DNA of 64,000 nucleotides from Adhaeribacter_A terreus (GCF_042657365.1 NZ_JBHSKT010000006.1:220095-284094); one strand, 5' to 3'. Shown: positions 14,425 through 23,287, counted from the first letter of the stretch. Notes: generated by a model from the sequence alone, not told the origin. Numbers and translations are program-made.

Positions 14425-16086
14425 TTAATTCTTAACCCCTAAACCCTGCAACTGCCCTTTATTCAATAACTCTGCTTCGGTAAAACGCTTGAGCGCCTCC
14501 TGCAATTCCGGATCCTTTTCGTGGAAGATCGGGAAGAAACCGACCGGGCCGTACACGCTGCGCGCAATGGAAGCCTTAATGTTATTCACGATCAGGTTTT
14601 TCGAGCGCTTGAAATCTTTCTCTACATAAGGAATTTTGGCCTGCTCCGCTTCTTTAATAAAGTCTTTCAGCATTTTATCGGTTACTGTAAAGCTGCGCTG
14701 AAATTCAGCAAAAGACATTTTTTTGAAGTTCTTGCGGTGGTCGCGGTAATAGTTCAGGGCAAATTCACGGATCACGTTCTTGCTGTAAAGCTCGGTAAGG
14801 TAACGGGAATTTTCGGAAGTATCGGGTGCCACAAAAACATCGGGCATAATACCGCCGCCGCCGTAAACCACTCTTCCGCGACGGGTTTTAAACTTCAGCG
14901 AATCGTCGAAATGAATGCTGTCGGGGTTAAAAATTTCGCCGTGCTGGAAGCGGTTCATCAGATCTGATTCGTAATCTTCCATGCCGTTTTTATACGATTT
15001 CTGAATGGAACGGCCGCTTGGCGTATAATACCGCGAAATGGTTAAACGCAACTCCGAACCATCGTTCAGCGGAATGGGCATTTGTACCAGACCTTTACCA
15101 AAAGAGCGGCGACCAACGATCAAAGCGCGGTCATTATCCTGTAAAGCACCGGCCAGAATTTCGGAAGCGGACGCGCTGCCTTCGTTTATCATGACTACTA
15201 AAGCACCCTGTTCAAAATCGCCGCGGTGCTGCGAGTAGGTTTCTGAATCGTATTTATCGCCTTTGCCGTCGGTGTACACAATTTTCTTGTTACCGCTCAA
15301 AAATTCGTCGGCAATTTTAGTGGCACGGTCCATGTATCCGCCCGGATTATCGCGCAGATCGAGCACCAATTGTTTCATGCCTTTTTTGCGCAGAGCGGTT
15401 ATAGCGCTGCGGAATTCATCGAAAGTGTTGGCCGAAAAACGGTTGATCTTGATGTAGCCCGTAACCGCATCGATCATGTAACTCACATCTACCGACGTGG
15501 TAGGAATTTTATTGCGGGTAATGGTATAAGTAAGCGGTTTTTTAGCTTCTTTGCGCAGAATGGTAAGCGTAACTTTGGTGCCTTTCGGGCCACGCAGCTT
15601 TTCAAAAACGCCTTGATTTGAGATATTAATGCCGGCCACGTTTACGCCGTCTACTTTTACAATTTTATCGCCGGCCTGCAAACCTGCAGATTCCGAAGGA
15701 CCGCCGCTAATGGGTGCAATCACGTAAATGGTATCCTGAAAAATATTGAATTCTACGCCAATGCCATCGAAATCGCCTTCCAGGTAAGAATTAGCCAGCT
15801 GCATTTCGGCGGCCGGAATATAAGCCGTGTGCGGGTCGAGTTTCTCGAGCATTTTGCTGATCGCGTAATCCGAAAGATCGTCGGTGTTTACCGAATCTAC
15901 GTAATCGCGGTCTATGTAACTCAGAATATCGCGGAATTTGAGATACGCTTTGGAAATGGAAGCAGCGTTGTTGCTGTTGGTCGGCTTAAAAGAATTGGCG
16001 CCAATGAGCATGCCAAAAGCCATCGCCGCCGCTACCAGTAAGGGCAAACGCACCTGGAACTTCGAGTTTTTTATTTCATCAGCCAT
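14425..16086 (-). CDS. C-terminal processing peptidase, S41 family
   Basis: A periplasmic serine protease of the CtpA/Prc type. From the ATG at 16086 it is 553 residues. An N-terminal membrane anchor (LPLLVAAAMAFGMLIGANSF) precedes a PDZ domain (YLEGDFDGIGVEFNIFQDTIYVIAPISGGPSESAGLQAGDKIVKVDG). The catalytic core follows: KQLVLDLRDNPGG, then the serine in INEGSASASEILAGALQDND and the lysine in GRRSFGKGLVQ. A C-terminal helical region follows. The frame extends to 16140, giving 18 more residues; the later start is preferred because it leaves the anchor near the N-terminus. It probably trims or degrades envelope proteins. Confidence 0.88.
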   Translation of the reverse strand: MADEIKNSKFQVRLPLLVAAAMAFGMLIGANSFKPTNSNNAASISKAYLKFRDILSYIDRDYVDSVNTDDLSDYAISKMLEKLDPHTAYIPAAEMQLANSYLEGDFDGIGVEFNIFQDTIYVIAPISGGPSESAGLQAGDKIVKVDGVNVAGINISNQGVFEKLRGPKGTKVTLTILRKEAKKPLTYTITRNKIPTTSVDVSYMIDAVTGYIKINRFSANTFDEFRSAITALRKKGMKQLVLDLRDNPGGYMDRATKIADEFLSGNKKIVYTDGKGDKYDSETYSQHRGDFEQGALVVMINEGSASASEILAGALQDNDRALIVGRRSFGKGLVQMPIPLNDGSELRLTISRYYTPSGRSIQKSYKNGMEDYESDLMNRFQHGEIFNPDSIHFDDSLKFKTRRGRVVYGGGGIMPDVFVAPDTSENSRYLTELYSKNVIREFALNYYRDHRKNFKKMSFAEFQRSFTVTDKMLKDFIKEAEQAKIPYVEKDFKRSKNLIVNNIKASIARSVYGPVGFFPIFHEKDPELQEALKRFTEAELLNKGQLQGLGVKN

Positions 16087-16259
16087 ACGGAAGCGGCTTG
16101 GTTGTTTAGAAGAAAAGCCGGCATTTGCAGGCATAAACAAAGCTATGCAAAAAACGGCAAAATCGGCAGCATTTCTTTTTTAACTCGTTTCCGCCTTTTT
16201 CAGTTTCATTCCTGTTGTTTGCGGTGGTTTTAGAAGAGCTGAATATGCCACGAAAATTC

Positions 16260-16290
16260 ACTTTTTCAGCCAAAAACCATAGCGTTTTTT
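16260..16290 (-). repeat. CGCTAT element
   Basis: On the minus strand: head AAAAAACGCTATGG, hairpin TTTTTGGCTGAAAAA, tail AAAAGTGAA. Near-consensus copy in the 308 bp gap between the protease and ruvX genes, which contains no gene. Confidence 0.7.
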
Positions 16291-16352
16291 TATTTTCAGA
16301 AACCTCGCAAATCTCTCAAGGGCAATGTTCACTTTCACTGACTTTTTGCATT

Positions 16353-16383
16353 AAAAACGCTACGGTTTTGCCCGCAAAAACTC
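16353..16383 (+). repeat. CGCTAT element
   Basis: Head AAAAACGCTACG, hairpin GTTTTGC-CC-GCAAAAC, tail AAACTCC. It lies just upstream of a TAATTTTG (-7-like) sequence before ruvX. Confidence 0.7.
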
Positions 16384-16448
16384 CTCCACTACATTCTCCC
16401 GGAAAAATCCGTAATTTTGCAGCTTCGAGCATTTAACCTGAAACCTAC

Positions 16449-16865
16449 GTGGCACGCATCCTGGCAATAGATTACGGCAATAAACGCACCGGCCTGGCCG
16501 TTACCGATCCGCTGCAAATTATTGCCAACGGCCTGGAAACCGTACCCACGCACACGCTGCTTACGTACCTGAAAAATTACATTCAGAAGGAAAACGTGGA
16601 AGCCATTGTAGTGGGTATGCCGAAACGCCTGGACAATACGCCCACCGATACCACGGCAGCAGTTACAGGCCTGGTACGCAAGCTGAAAACTGAATTCCCG
16701 GCGCAGCAAATTCATTTAGTGGACGAACGGTTTACTTCTAAAATTGCTTTTCAGACCATGCTGGCCGGCGGCCTGAAAAAGAAAGCCCGGCAAAACAAAG
16801 CCACCGTAGATATGGTGAGCGCTACCATTATTTTACAGAGTTATTTAGAAAGCAAAGCATTATGA
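16449..16865 (+). CDS. ruvX: Putative Holliday junction resolvase RuvX (YqgF)
   Basis: A 138-residue RNase H-fold nuclease implicated in pre-16S rRNA 5' processing and, by homology, Holliday junction cleavage. Motifs: RILAIDYGNKRTGLAVTDP (first acidic residue), EAIVVGMPKRLDN, HLVDERFTSKIA (second acidic site), and the final VDMVSATIILQSYLE. The start is GTG at 16449, directly before ARILAIDYG. It overlaps def by 4 bp (ATGA), so the two are coupled. Confidence 0.9.
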   Translation: MARILAIDYGNKRTGLAVTDPLQIIANGLETVPTHTLLTYLKNYIQKENVEAIVVGMPKRLDNTPTDTTAAVTGLVRKLKTEFPAQQIHLVDERFTSKIAFQTMLAGGLKKKARQNKATVDMVSATIILQSYLESKAL

Positions 16866-17449
16866 TATACCCGATTGTTGGCTACGGCGACCCGATCTTA
16901 AAAGCCAAAACCGTTGAAATTCCGAAAGATGATCCGGACCTGAAAAAGCTGGTAGCCGACATGTTCGATACCATGTATTATGCGCACGGCGTAGGACTGG
17001 CAGCGCCGCAAATTGGCAAAGGCATTCGTTTGTTCGTGATCGATTCTGCCCCCATGGAAGACGATGAAGACGAAAAAGGCAACCCGATCACCCCGAAACC
17101 GGGCCTGAAACGCGCGTTCATCAATCCGCAGATCATTGCTGAAGAAGGCGAAGAATGGGGTTTTAACGAAGGCTGCCTGAGTATTCCGGGAATCAGAGAG
17201 AACGTGTACCGCAAACCCATTGTAACGCTACGCTACCAGGACGAAGATTTTAACACGCACGAAGAAAAATTCGATGGCATGACCGCCCGCGTAATTCAGC
17301 ACGAATACGACCACCTGGAAGGCGTACTTTTTACCGATCATTTAAGTCCGTTGAAACGCCGTTTGATCAAAGCCCGCTTAACTAAGATTTCTAAAGGCGA
17401 TGTGGATGCGGATTACAGAATGAAGTTCTTTGGAGTAAAAGGGCGGTAA
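16862..17449 (+). CDS. def: Peptide deformylase
   Basis: Removes the formyl group from the N-terminal methionine of new proteins. All three motifs are present: GVGLAAPQIG (43-52), EGCLSIPG with the metal-ligand cysteine near 105, and HEYDHLEG with ligands near 147 and 151 and the catalytic Glu near 148. At 195 residues it is slightly long because of an acidic insertion (MEDDEDEKGNPITPKPG). It overlaps the end of ruvX by 4 bp, an arrangement common in Bacteroidota. Confidence 0.96.
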   Translation: MIYPIVGYGDPILKAKTVEIPKDDPDLKKLVADMFDTMYYAHGVGLAAPQIGKGIRLFVIDSAPMEDDEDEKGNPITPKPGLKRAFINPQIIAEEGEEWGFNEGCLSIPGIRENVYRKPIVTLRYQDEDFNTHEEKFDGMTARVIQHEYDHLEGVLFTDHLSPLKRRLIKARLTKISKGDVDADYRMKFFGVKGR

Positions 17450-17513
17450 ACTATAGTGCTGATGCTATTATTTTAAACGCATATACACCAATAGCTTAGG
17501 CAGACAATTTCCC

Positions 17514-18707
17514 ATGAATGTTCATACGCCGTTGTTTGCCCTGGTCATTTATCTGATCGCTTTTGCTACGGGTTTCCTGCTGCATAAGTGTTATAAGCAC
17601 CCTTTTACAACCAACAGGTACGAAACCATCGATGGCCTTAGAGGCTTACTGGCGCTGGGGGTATTTATTCATCACGCACACATCTGGCACCAATTTCTGC
17701 AAACCGGAAAATGGACTGCGCCGCAATCGAACCTGTATAACCATTTGGGGCAGACAAGCGTTTGCCTCTTTTTCATGATCACCAGTTTTTTGTTCGTTAG
17801 CCGGTTATTGAATCATGGAATTACAAGCTTTAACTGGCGCAGCTTTTTCCTTTCCCGGGCATTCAGAATAGTCCCGATGTATTACTTTACGGCCCTGCTT
17901 ACCGTTGTTTCTGTAATGACGATAAGCAACTGGCAGCTACAAACCGGATATGCTGAATTGTTTAAATGGATCGCCGACTGGCTGCTTTTCACAATCATTA
18001 AATTGCCGGTTAACAACTCGGAATACACATTTCTGGTAACCGGCGTAACCTGGTCGCTGCCTTATGAATGGCTTTTCTACTTTGCGCTGCCTTTTATTTC
18101 CCTGGCCCTGATAAAGAGCAAACCTCCGAAGCAATTACTTGCCTTATGCGGGGCTATACTCGTGGCTTTTTATTTTATACATGGCATAGAACCTTATTAT
18201 CTTCTGGCATTTCTGGGTGGCTCGATCGCTCCGTTTATTCTGAAGTTCTCTTCCATTAAAGAAAAAATTAACGCGCTTTACGGCAACACCTTTATTTTAA
18301 TTTGTCTTTACCTGCTTGGTTTGTTTCACACTGCTAATAATCTGGTAAGCTTTCTATTGATCAGCATGGTATTTACCTTGATTGCTATGGGTAACGCGGT
18401 GTTCGGGCTGCTGAAAAGTCCGGTTCTAAAACTACTCGGCGACATGAGTTACAGTATTTATCTGCTGCATGGCCTCGTTTTGTTCACCACGTTTTATTTC
18501 GGGCTGGGCTTAGATCAGGCTAAAGCACTTTCTCCTGCAGCTTACAGTCTGCTGGTTTTTGGAATTACGCCTGTGTTAGTTCTGGTAAGCTTTCTAGGGT
18601 TCACATTTATTGAAAAGCCCTTTATGGTTTGGGGCAAAAAACGCAGCCTGACATTAAACTCTAAAACTGCACCAGCTATTAATTCTGGTACGAAGCAAAC
18701 AGCTTAA
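17514..18707 (+). CDS. Acyltransferase 3 family membrane protein (OafA-like)
   Basis: A 397-residue multi-pass membrane protein of the family that O-acylates surface sugars or lipids. It has the early signature RYETIDGLRGLLALGVFIHHA with the catalytic His-His, about ten hydrophobic helices, RSFFLSRAFRIVPMYYF, and the late GDMSYSIYLLHGLVLF block. The first helix precedes the DGLRG motif as usual. It is 64 bp after def but functionally unrelated. The acceptor is unknown. Confidence 0.85.
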   Translation: MNVHTPLFALVIYLIAFATGFLLHKCYKHPFTTNRYETIDGLRGLLALGVFIHHAHIWHQFLQTGKWTAPQSNLYNHLGQTSVCLFFMITSFLFVSRLLNHGITSFNWRSFFLSRAFRIVPMYYFTALLTVVSVMTISNWQLQTGYAELFKWIADWLLFTIIKLPVNNSEYTFLVTGVTWSLPYEWLFYFALPFISLALIKSKPPKQLLALCGAILVAFYFIHGIEPYYLLAFLGGSIAPFILKFSSIKEKINALYGNTFILICLYLLGLFHTANNLVSFLLISMVFTLIAMGNAVFGLLKSPVLKLLGDMSYSIYLLHGLVLFTTFYFGLGLDQAKALSPAAYSLLVFGITPVLVLVSFLGFTFIEKPFMVWGKKRSLTLNSKTAPAINSGTKQTA

Positions 18708-18733
18708 GCACGAGTAAAGCACTTTTTAACCTG

Positions 18734-18764
18734 AAAAGCCTACCGTTTTTGCGGTGGGCTTTTT
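18734..18764 (+). terminator. Intrinsic terminator
   Basis: Stem AAAAGCCTACCG (18734-18745) with CGGTGGGCTTTT, one G-T pair, followed by nine T. Confidence 0.85.
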
Positions 18765-18905
18765 TTTTGTTTTTCGATTGATGATAGTATTGATTTGATA
18801 CTATTAAGGCAGGGCAGTTTTGGGGTGAAAAAGGGTAGCGTTTTGTAGCAGGCTTTTTTGCGAGTTGTATTTTTGTTGTTAATTTGAATCTATTAACAGA
18901 AGGTT

Positions 18906-19646
18906 ATGAAATCAAAAAAGGCAGAAGAAAAATATATAATTGAAAATCATTTCTTTAAAAGGTTCTCTGATCTTTATTTTCGGAATTCCATTACTGAAAC
19001 TATAAAAGCTGAAGCTCCCGACTTTTTAGTTAAAACCAAAGATAATTTGGTCGGAGTTGAAGTAAGACAAATTTGTATTGAGAAAGCCACAAATGAGAAA
19101 TACTCCTTAGTAGAGAAATATAGTTTTGAGAACCAGATTATTGAAAAAACTCAACAAATATTCAATTCCCGAAATAATATTCCTCTTAATATAAGATTTG
19201 ATTTTGTCAATGAATTCAAACTTTCCAAAGATCAAATCTCAATACCAGCAATTAAATTTTGTTCAATAATTGAGGAACATACTAAGAACAAATCCTTGAA
19301 TGAACATTTTAATTTTTCTATTGAAGAAGATTTACCAAAAGAGCTAAATAAAATTTCTGGTTATTTTTTTCCGGAAATAAACGAAAGCGTTTGGTACTCC
19401 GGCAAATCCATGTTTTTGCCCAATTTATCGCAAGAGCAAATCAAAACTGCTATAATAGACAAAGAGAAAAAAGCTCCATCTTACAGGAAGCAAGCGGATG
19501 ATTTAATTTTACTTTTGGTAGAAGGAATCCCTCCTTATTCATGGTTTGACAAAATTGAAAAAGTTAATTTCGAAAACTTTACCAGCTGCTTCGATAAAAT
19601 TTTTATTATCAGGAATCTATCAAACGAACTAGTTCAGATAAAGTGA
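18906..19646 (+). CDS. Unknown AT-rich gene, possible PD-(D/E)XK nuclease-like fold
   Basis: I do not recognise this 246-residue protein as a named family. It is lysine- and glutamate-rich and much more AT-rich than its neighbours, a sign of recent transfer. The segment APDFLVKTKDNLVGVEVRQI resembles the PD...(D/E)xK core of restriction-like nucleases (Asp in PD, Glu in GVEV), but the usual lysine is replaced. A lone C-terminal QADDLILLLVEG helix and a conserved-looking tryptophan follow. It could be a solitary or degenerate nuclease of a defence or mobile module. The stop overlaps a possible GTG start of the next gene. Confidence 0.5.
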   Translation: MKSKKAEEKYIIENHFFKRFSDLYFRNSITETIKAEAPDFLVKTKDNLVGVEVRQICIEKATNEKYSLVEKYSFENQIIEKTQQIFNSRNNIPLNIRFDFVNEFKLSKDQISIPAIKFCSIIEEHTKNKSLNEHFNFSIEEDLPKELNKISGYFFPEINESVWYSGKSMFLPNLSQEQIKTAIIDKEKKAPSYRKQADDLILLLVEGIPPYSWFDKIEKVNFENFTSCFDKIFIIRNLSNELVQIK

Positions 19647-19648
19647 AA

Positions 19649-20038
19649 ATGCACCCAGCAATTCAGGAATACAATAACAAACAGGTTCCAACCGACAAAG
19701 AAATCTGTGACCAACTGGCTAATACCATAAACACTGAACTTCCTGAAGCGGAAAGCAAGATCTGGCACGCGCATCCGGTGTGGTTTTTAGACGGCAATCC
19801 GGTGGCGGGTTACAGCAAACTTAAAGACAGCGTGCGGTTACTTTTCTGGAGCGGACAGACCTTTGAAGAAGCAAAACTACAGCCGGAAGGCAAATTCAAA
19901 GCCGCCGAATTCCGCTACACCTCGCCTGAGCAGATCGAAATTGCCGATCTGAAAAGATGGCTGCAAAAAGCCCGCGAAATTCAGTGGGACTACAAAAATA
20001 TTGTGAAACGCAAAGGCCAGTTAGAGCGCCTGAAATAA
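19649..20038 (+). CDS. DUF1801 domain protein
   Basis: A 129-residue protein of the DUF1801 group (YdhG-like). Visible pattern: IQEYNNKQVPTDKEICDQLANTINTELPEAESKIWHAHPVWFLDGNPVAGYSKLKDSVRLLFWSGQTF, then FRYTSPEQIEIADLKRWLQKA. An alternative GTG start at 19643 would overlap the upstream stop by 4 bp; the ATG at 19649 matches the family N-terminus. GC content returns to the local norm here, so it belongs with DUF2200 downstream rather than with the AT-rich gene before it. Function unclear. Confidence 0.85.
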   Translation: MHPAIQEYNNKQVPTDKEICDQLANTINTELPEAESKIWHAHPVWFLDGNPVAGYSKLKDSVRLLFWSGQTFEEAKLQPEGKFKAAEFRYTSPEQIEIADLKRWLQKAREIQWDYKNIVKRKGQLERLK

Positions 20039-20061
20039 CGATTTACCTTCAACTCAAAGCC

Positions 20062-20427
20062 ATGAAAATAACGCCCGAACACAACGAACGCATCGCCAAA
20101 ATGACCTTCGGCTCGGTGTACCCGCACTACGTAACCAAAGTGGAAAAGAAAGGCCGGACAAAAGAAGAGTTGCATCAAGTAATAGAATGGCTAACTGGGT
20201 TCGACGATAAAAAACTGGAAGAACTGATCGCCGAAAAAGCCACATTCGAAACCTTCTTTCAGCAAGCCAACCTGAACCCGAACGCGCACCTGATAACTGG
20301 CGTAATTTGCGGCTATCGCGTGGAGGAGATCGACAATCCGTTAACGCAAAAGGCAAGATATTTAGATAAACTGATAGATGAATTGGCGAAAGGCAAAAAA
20401 ATGGAAAAGATCCTGCGCAGCGCGTAA
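20062..20427 (+). CDS. DUF2200 family protein
   Basis: A 121-residue protein with the unmistakable family text: MKITPEHNERIAKMTFGSVYPHYVTKVEKKGRTKEELHQVI, WLTGFDDKKLEELI, NPNAHLITGVICGYRVEEI and ARYLDKLIDELAKGKKMEKILR. Small soluble proteins of this kind are widespread and uncharacterised. It starts 23 bp after DUF1801, so the two are probably co-transcribed. The frame is open further upstream, but the ATG at 20062 gives the conserved N-terminus. Confidence 0.9.
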   Translation: MKITPEHNERIAKMTFGSVYPHYVTKVEKKGRTKEELHQVIEWLTGFDDKKLEELIAEKATFETFFQQANLNPNAHLITGVICGYRVEEIDNPLTQKARYLDKLIDELAKGKKMEKILRSA

Positions 20428-20506
20428 AAATTTCGGGTGAAATTCCGCTTCGGCCAATAGCAGAAAATGTTAATGCTGCACTTTTTTGCCTAACTTGGAT
20501 ACCGTT

Positions 20507-21418
20507 ATGAAACGCGATCCGATCTACGTAGAAACCAAAATGCACACCAGCCTGGAGCGGGTTTGGGAATTTACCCAGACGCCCGAAATGCACCAGGAAT
20601 GGGACCTGCGTTTTAACCGGATCGAATATTTGCCGAAGGAAACCGAAGACGCGCCGCAGCATTTTCTCTACGAAACGCAGATCGGGTTTGGCGTCAGGGT
20701 TTCGGGGAAAGGAAAAAGCACCGGCACGCACAGCAAAGAAACCGGCGAAAGCACTTCCGCGCTTAAATTCTGGAGCGACGAACCTGTCTCGCTTATAAAA
20801 ACCGGCTCCGGCTACTGGAAATACATTCCCGAAAACGGTGGCGTAAAATTCCTGACCTGGTACGATTACCAGACCCGCCACGGCTTTTTCGGCCAACTCA
20901 CCGATAAATTTTTGTTTCGTCCGCTTATTGGCTGGGCCACCGCCTGGAGTTTCGATGCGCTGAAAATGTGGCTGGAGCGTGGGCAACATCCGCGGCTGAG
21001 CAAAAAACTTTTGCTCGTTTTGCTCCTCAGTAATTTTCTGATTGCGCTTACCTGGCTTTACCACGGCATTGTGCCCAAACTCATGTACATGGAAACCGGC
21101 GAACTGGAAATGCTCACGGCTTCAGGAATGTTTACCGGTTTCGAAAAAGAAGGCGTTTACGCGGCAGGTATTGCTGAAATTCTCTTCGGACTGGCGTTTC
21201 TGTTTTTCGGCAGGTGGCGGCTTTTGCACTGGCTGAATATTGTGGCTTTGCTGGCTTTAGGAATCATTGCGCTGTTTGCGAAATACGAAGTGTATCTGGC
21301 ACCTTTTAATCCGGCTACTACCAGTTTTGGCGTTATTGGTTTGTCGGTAATTGTGCTGAGTTTGCTGAAGTATATTCCGAGCGCGGCGCATTGTAAACGA
21401 AAACCGGGGAGGAAGTAA
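20507..21418 (+). CDS. SRPBCC domain fused to a DoxX-like membrane domain
   Basis: A 303-residue fusion. Residues about 1-155 form an SRPBCC/START-like ligand-binding domain (RDPIYVETKMHTSLERVWEFTQTPEMHQEWDLRFNRIEYLP...FLTWYDYQTRHGFFGQLTDKFLFRPLIGWATAWSFDALKMWLE). Four helices of DoxX-like type follow (LLLVLLLSNFLIALTWLYHGIVPKL, AGIAEILFGLAFLFFG, LHWLNIVALLALGIIALF, SFGVIGLSVIVLSLL). A TTG at 20486 is possible, but the ATG at 20507 fits the SRPBCC start. It begins a block with DUF4166 and a desaturase, suggesting a membrane-lipid or hydrophobic-ligand role. Confidence 0.75.
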   Translation: MKRDPIYVETKMHTSLERVWEFTQTPEMHQEWDLRFNRIEYLPKETEDAPQHFLYETQIGFGVRVSGKGKSTGTHSKETGESTSALKFWSDEPVSLIKTGSGYWKYIPENGGVKFLTWYDYQTRHGFFGQLTDKFLFRPLIGWATAWSFDALKMWLERGQHPRLSKKLLLVLLLSNFLIALTWLYHGIVPKLMYMETGELEMLTASGMFTGFEKEGVYAAGIAEILFGLAFLFFGRWRLLHWLNIVALLALGIIALFAKYEVYLAPFNPATTSFGVIGLSVIVLSLLKYIPSAAHCKRKPGRK

Positions 21419-21451
21419 AAAGCTTGAAGCTGGCAGTTAATTCACCGTGGC

Positions 21452-21528
21452 CTGTGGCGCACCGGCCACCATGCTGCTGTTTTAGCTGCTGAATATTAAA
21501 CGATACTGCATCAGTCTGTGCGCCACAG
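21452..21528. repeat. CTGTGGCGCAC inverted repeat
   Basis: CTGTGGCGCAC at 21452-21462 and GTGCGCCACAG at 21518-21528 are perfect inverted copies 55 bp apart, downstream of the SRPBCC-DoxX gene. Confidence 0.5.
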
Positions 21529-21560
21529 ACCGATGTGTGGTAGTGAAAGTATTGAAGAAA

Positions 21561-21780
21561 GTCCCCCTTTGGAGGGGGTAAGGGGGAGGATTTTTTCTGT
21601 CAGAGTAATCAACCACCCCTGCCCTCCTGTCCAGGAGGGGAGCTTTTTACCCGGTCATTCCGAGCCTGTCGAGGAAACTTATGGGGCCGATTTCGGATTC
21701 TGGCTTTATAAGTTCCCTCGGCTTCGTTCGGAATGACACAATAACGTAAATCCTCCCCCTTACCCCCTCCAAAGGGGGAC
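21561..21780. repeat. G/C-rich inverted-repeat (MITE-like) element with nested palindromes
   Basis: The 33 bp starting GTCCCCCTTTGGAGGGGG (21561-21593) are repeated perfectly in inverted orientation at 21748-21780. Inside lie a CCCTCCTGTCCAGGAGGG palindrome (about 21620) and a second inverted pair, GTCATTCCGA/TCGGAATGAC. This is a nest of several intergenic repeat types in the 383 bp gap before DUF4166. No gene is inside. Confidence 0.75.
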
Positions 21781-21801
21781 AAAAAAACTAACGAATTCAC
21801 C

Positions 21802-22479
21802 ATGTCGATCTATAAAAAATACCTGGGAAGCGATTTTGAGAAACTGCACCCGAAAATGCAGCAGCGCTTCAGCATGAGTTCTGAAAACGGGCTGGCCATG
21901 ATCGGAACCGGCAAGATGGACCGCATCTGGAACGCCGGTTTTCATGTGTTACCTTTCCTGCATTTTGGTACGCGGCGCAATATCATGTTTCCGGAAAGCG
22001 GGAAAAATATTCCGTTTTCTATTGAGAATTACGCGTATAAAGACCGGTTTGGGCGGGAAACGGTAACCTGGATCCGGCAATTTCATTTTGCTAAAAAGAA
22101 ACGGCATTTCGATGCCACCATGATCTTCAGCGAAAAGGAAAACCGCATTGTAGATTACCTGGGCAACAAACAGCACCTGGCCGTAGATATTGATATGAAA
22201 GTGAATCCGGATGGCAGCGTTACCATTCAATCGGGAGACCAGCGGTTTTACGAAGGTCCGGCGGCGTTTAAGTTTCCGGAGATGTTTTCGGGCAATGCGG
22301 AAGTGAACGAGTTTTACGACGAAGCGGCGGATCTTTTCCGGATCAGCGTGAAAGTGAGCAACCAGACCTTCGGCGATATTTTTGGCTACAACGGTTATTT
22401 CAAAGCGGAATTCAAACAGGTAAAGCCCGAAGAAATTCCGGCGTACGCCAGACCGCTGCGCGAAGAAAACCGGGAATAA
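21802..22479 (+). CDS. DUF4166 domain protein
   Basis: A 225-residue soluble protein with the DUF4166 pattern: IYKKYLGSDFEKLHPKMQQRF near the start, GTGKMDRIWNAGFHVLPFLHFGTRRNIMFPESGKNIPFSIENYAYKDRFGRETVTWIRQFHF, and a C-terminal beta-rich region. It lies 38 bp before the desaturase gene and after the SRPBCC-DoxX gene, a likely functional group. The biochemical role of DUF4166 is unknown. Confidence 0.85.
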   Translation: MSIYKKYLGSDFEKLHPKMQQRFSMSSENGLAMIGTGKMDRIWNAGFHVLPFLHFGTRRNIMFPESGKNIPFSIENYAYKDRFGRETVTWIRQFHFAKKKRHFDATMIFSEKENRIVDYLGNKQHLAVDIDMKVNPDGSVTIQSGDQRFYEGPAAFKFPEMFSGNAEVNEFYDEAADLFRISVKVSNQTFGDIFGYNGYFKAEFKQVKPEEIPAYARPLREENRE

Positions 22480-22516
22480 AGCGTAACTTGCATAAGTCAT
22501 TTAGGTTGAAGGCGAT

Positions 22517-23287
22517 ATGAAGGAAGCACGGGCAAAACAATCGGATTTCAGGTTAAGCAAAGGGCAGCGAACCATCGAGATTTTGCGGCCCTGGGTTTTG
22601 CTGGCGTTTTACATAGCGTTTGCCTTTTACGGGATCTGGTGGCTGGCGGTTCCGGCCGCTTTGGCAACCTGTCTGGCGGCGTTTGTGCAGCTTCACGATT
22701 CCATTCATAACGCGCTGGGGCTTTCTAAAAAAGGCCACGGCCGGCTGCTAACGTTAAGCGCTTTGCTTTTGCTGAAAAGCGGCCACGCCCTGAAAGTTAC
22801 CCACCTGCGGCACCACGGCCAATGCCTTTCCGACGACGACCCCGAAGGCGAACCCGCCAAATGGACGCTGAAACAAGTTTTCCTGAACGGGCCGTACCAT
22901 ATTTTTGCCTTGCGGTTTGCTTCGTTGCGCATTGCGCCCAAAACCCGCAACAGGCAACTGGCCGAAACGGCGGCTACGGCACTTTTGCTCGTCATTTTCA
23001 TAGCCTTTTATTTGGTTTGGGGCTCGGTAATTGGTTTGGTTTACTGGGCGGTGGCGTTTGTGCTGAGTGCGCTTATGCCGCTCTGGGCTTCGTATATTCC
23101 ACATAAAATGGCCAGCCGCAATCCCGCTCGTTTGGCCGGTGCCCAGGCTGCCCGCTTCTGGACGCCCATTCTGGCTTCTTTCGCGTTTCACCACCTGCAC
23201 CACACCTACCCCAAAGTGCCCACCGCCTTACTTCCGAAAGCCGCCCAGGAACTTCCGGAGCCGGAAGACCACGACCATTTCCATTAG
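22517..23287 (+). CDS. Fatty acid desaturase / hydroxylase-type membrane di-iron protein
   Basis: A 256-residue membrane protein with the three histidine boxes of the desaturase superfamily: HDSIH (60-64), HLRHH (96-100) and HHLHH (about 225). The boxes are separated by hydrophobic helices (VLLAFYIAFAFYGIWWLAVPAALA, TALLLVIFIAFYLVWGSVIGLVYWAVAFVLSALM). It would introduce a double bond or hydroxyl group into a lipid or carotenoid; the substrate cannot be told. Together with the two preceding genes it forms an apparent lipid-modification block. Its stop codon abuts a minus-strand CGCTAT element. Confidence 0.8.
   Translation: MKEARAKQSDFRLSKGQRTIEILRPWVLLAFYIAFAFYGIWWLAVPAALATCLAAFVQLHDSIHNALGLSKKGHGRLLTLSALLLLKSGHALKVTHLRHHGQCLSDDDPEGEPAKWTLKQVFLNGPYHIFALRFASLRIAPKTRNRQLAETAATALLLVIFIAFYLVWGSVIGLVYWAVAFVLSALMPLWASYIPHKMASRNPARLAGAQAARFWTPILASFAFHHLHHTYPKVPTALLPKAAQELPEPEDHDHFH

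Noticed and set aside
20054..21064. 336-codon minus-strand open frame
   Set aside because: It is antisense to DUF2200 and the SRPBCC-DoxX gene, both of which have clear family motifs. The translation has no recognisable pattern and is a shadow of GC-biased codons.
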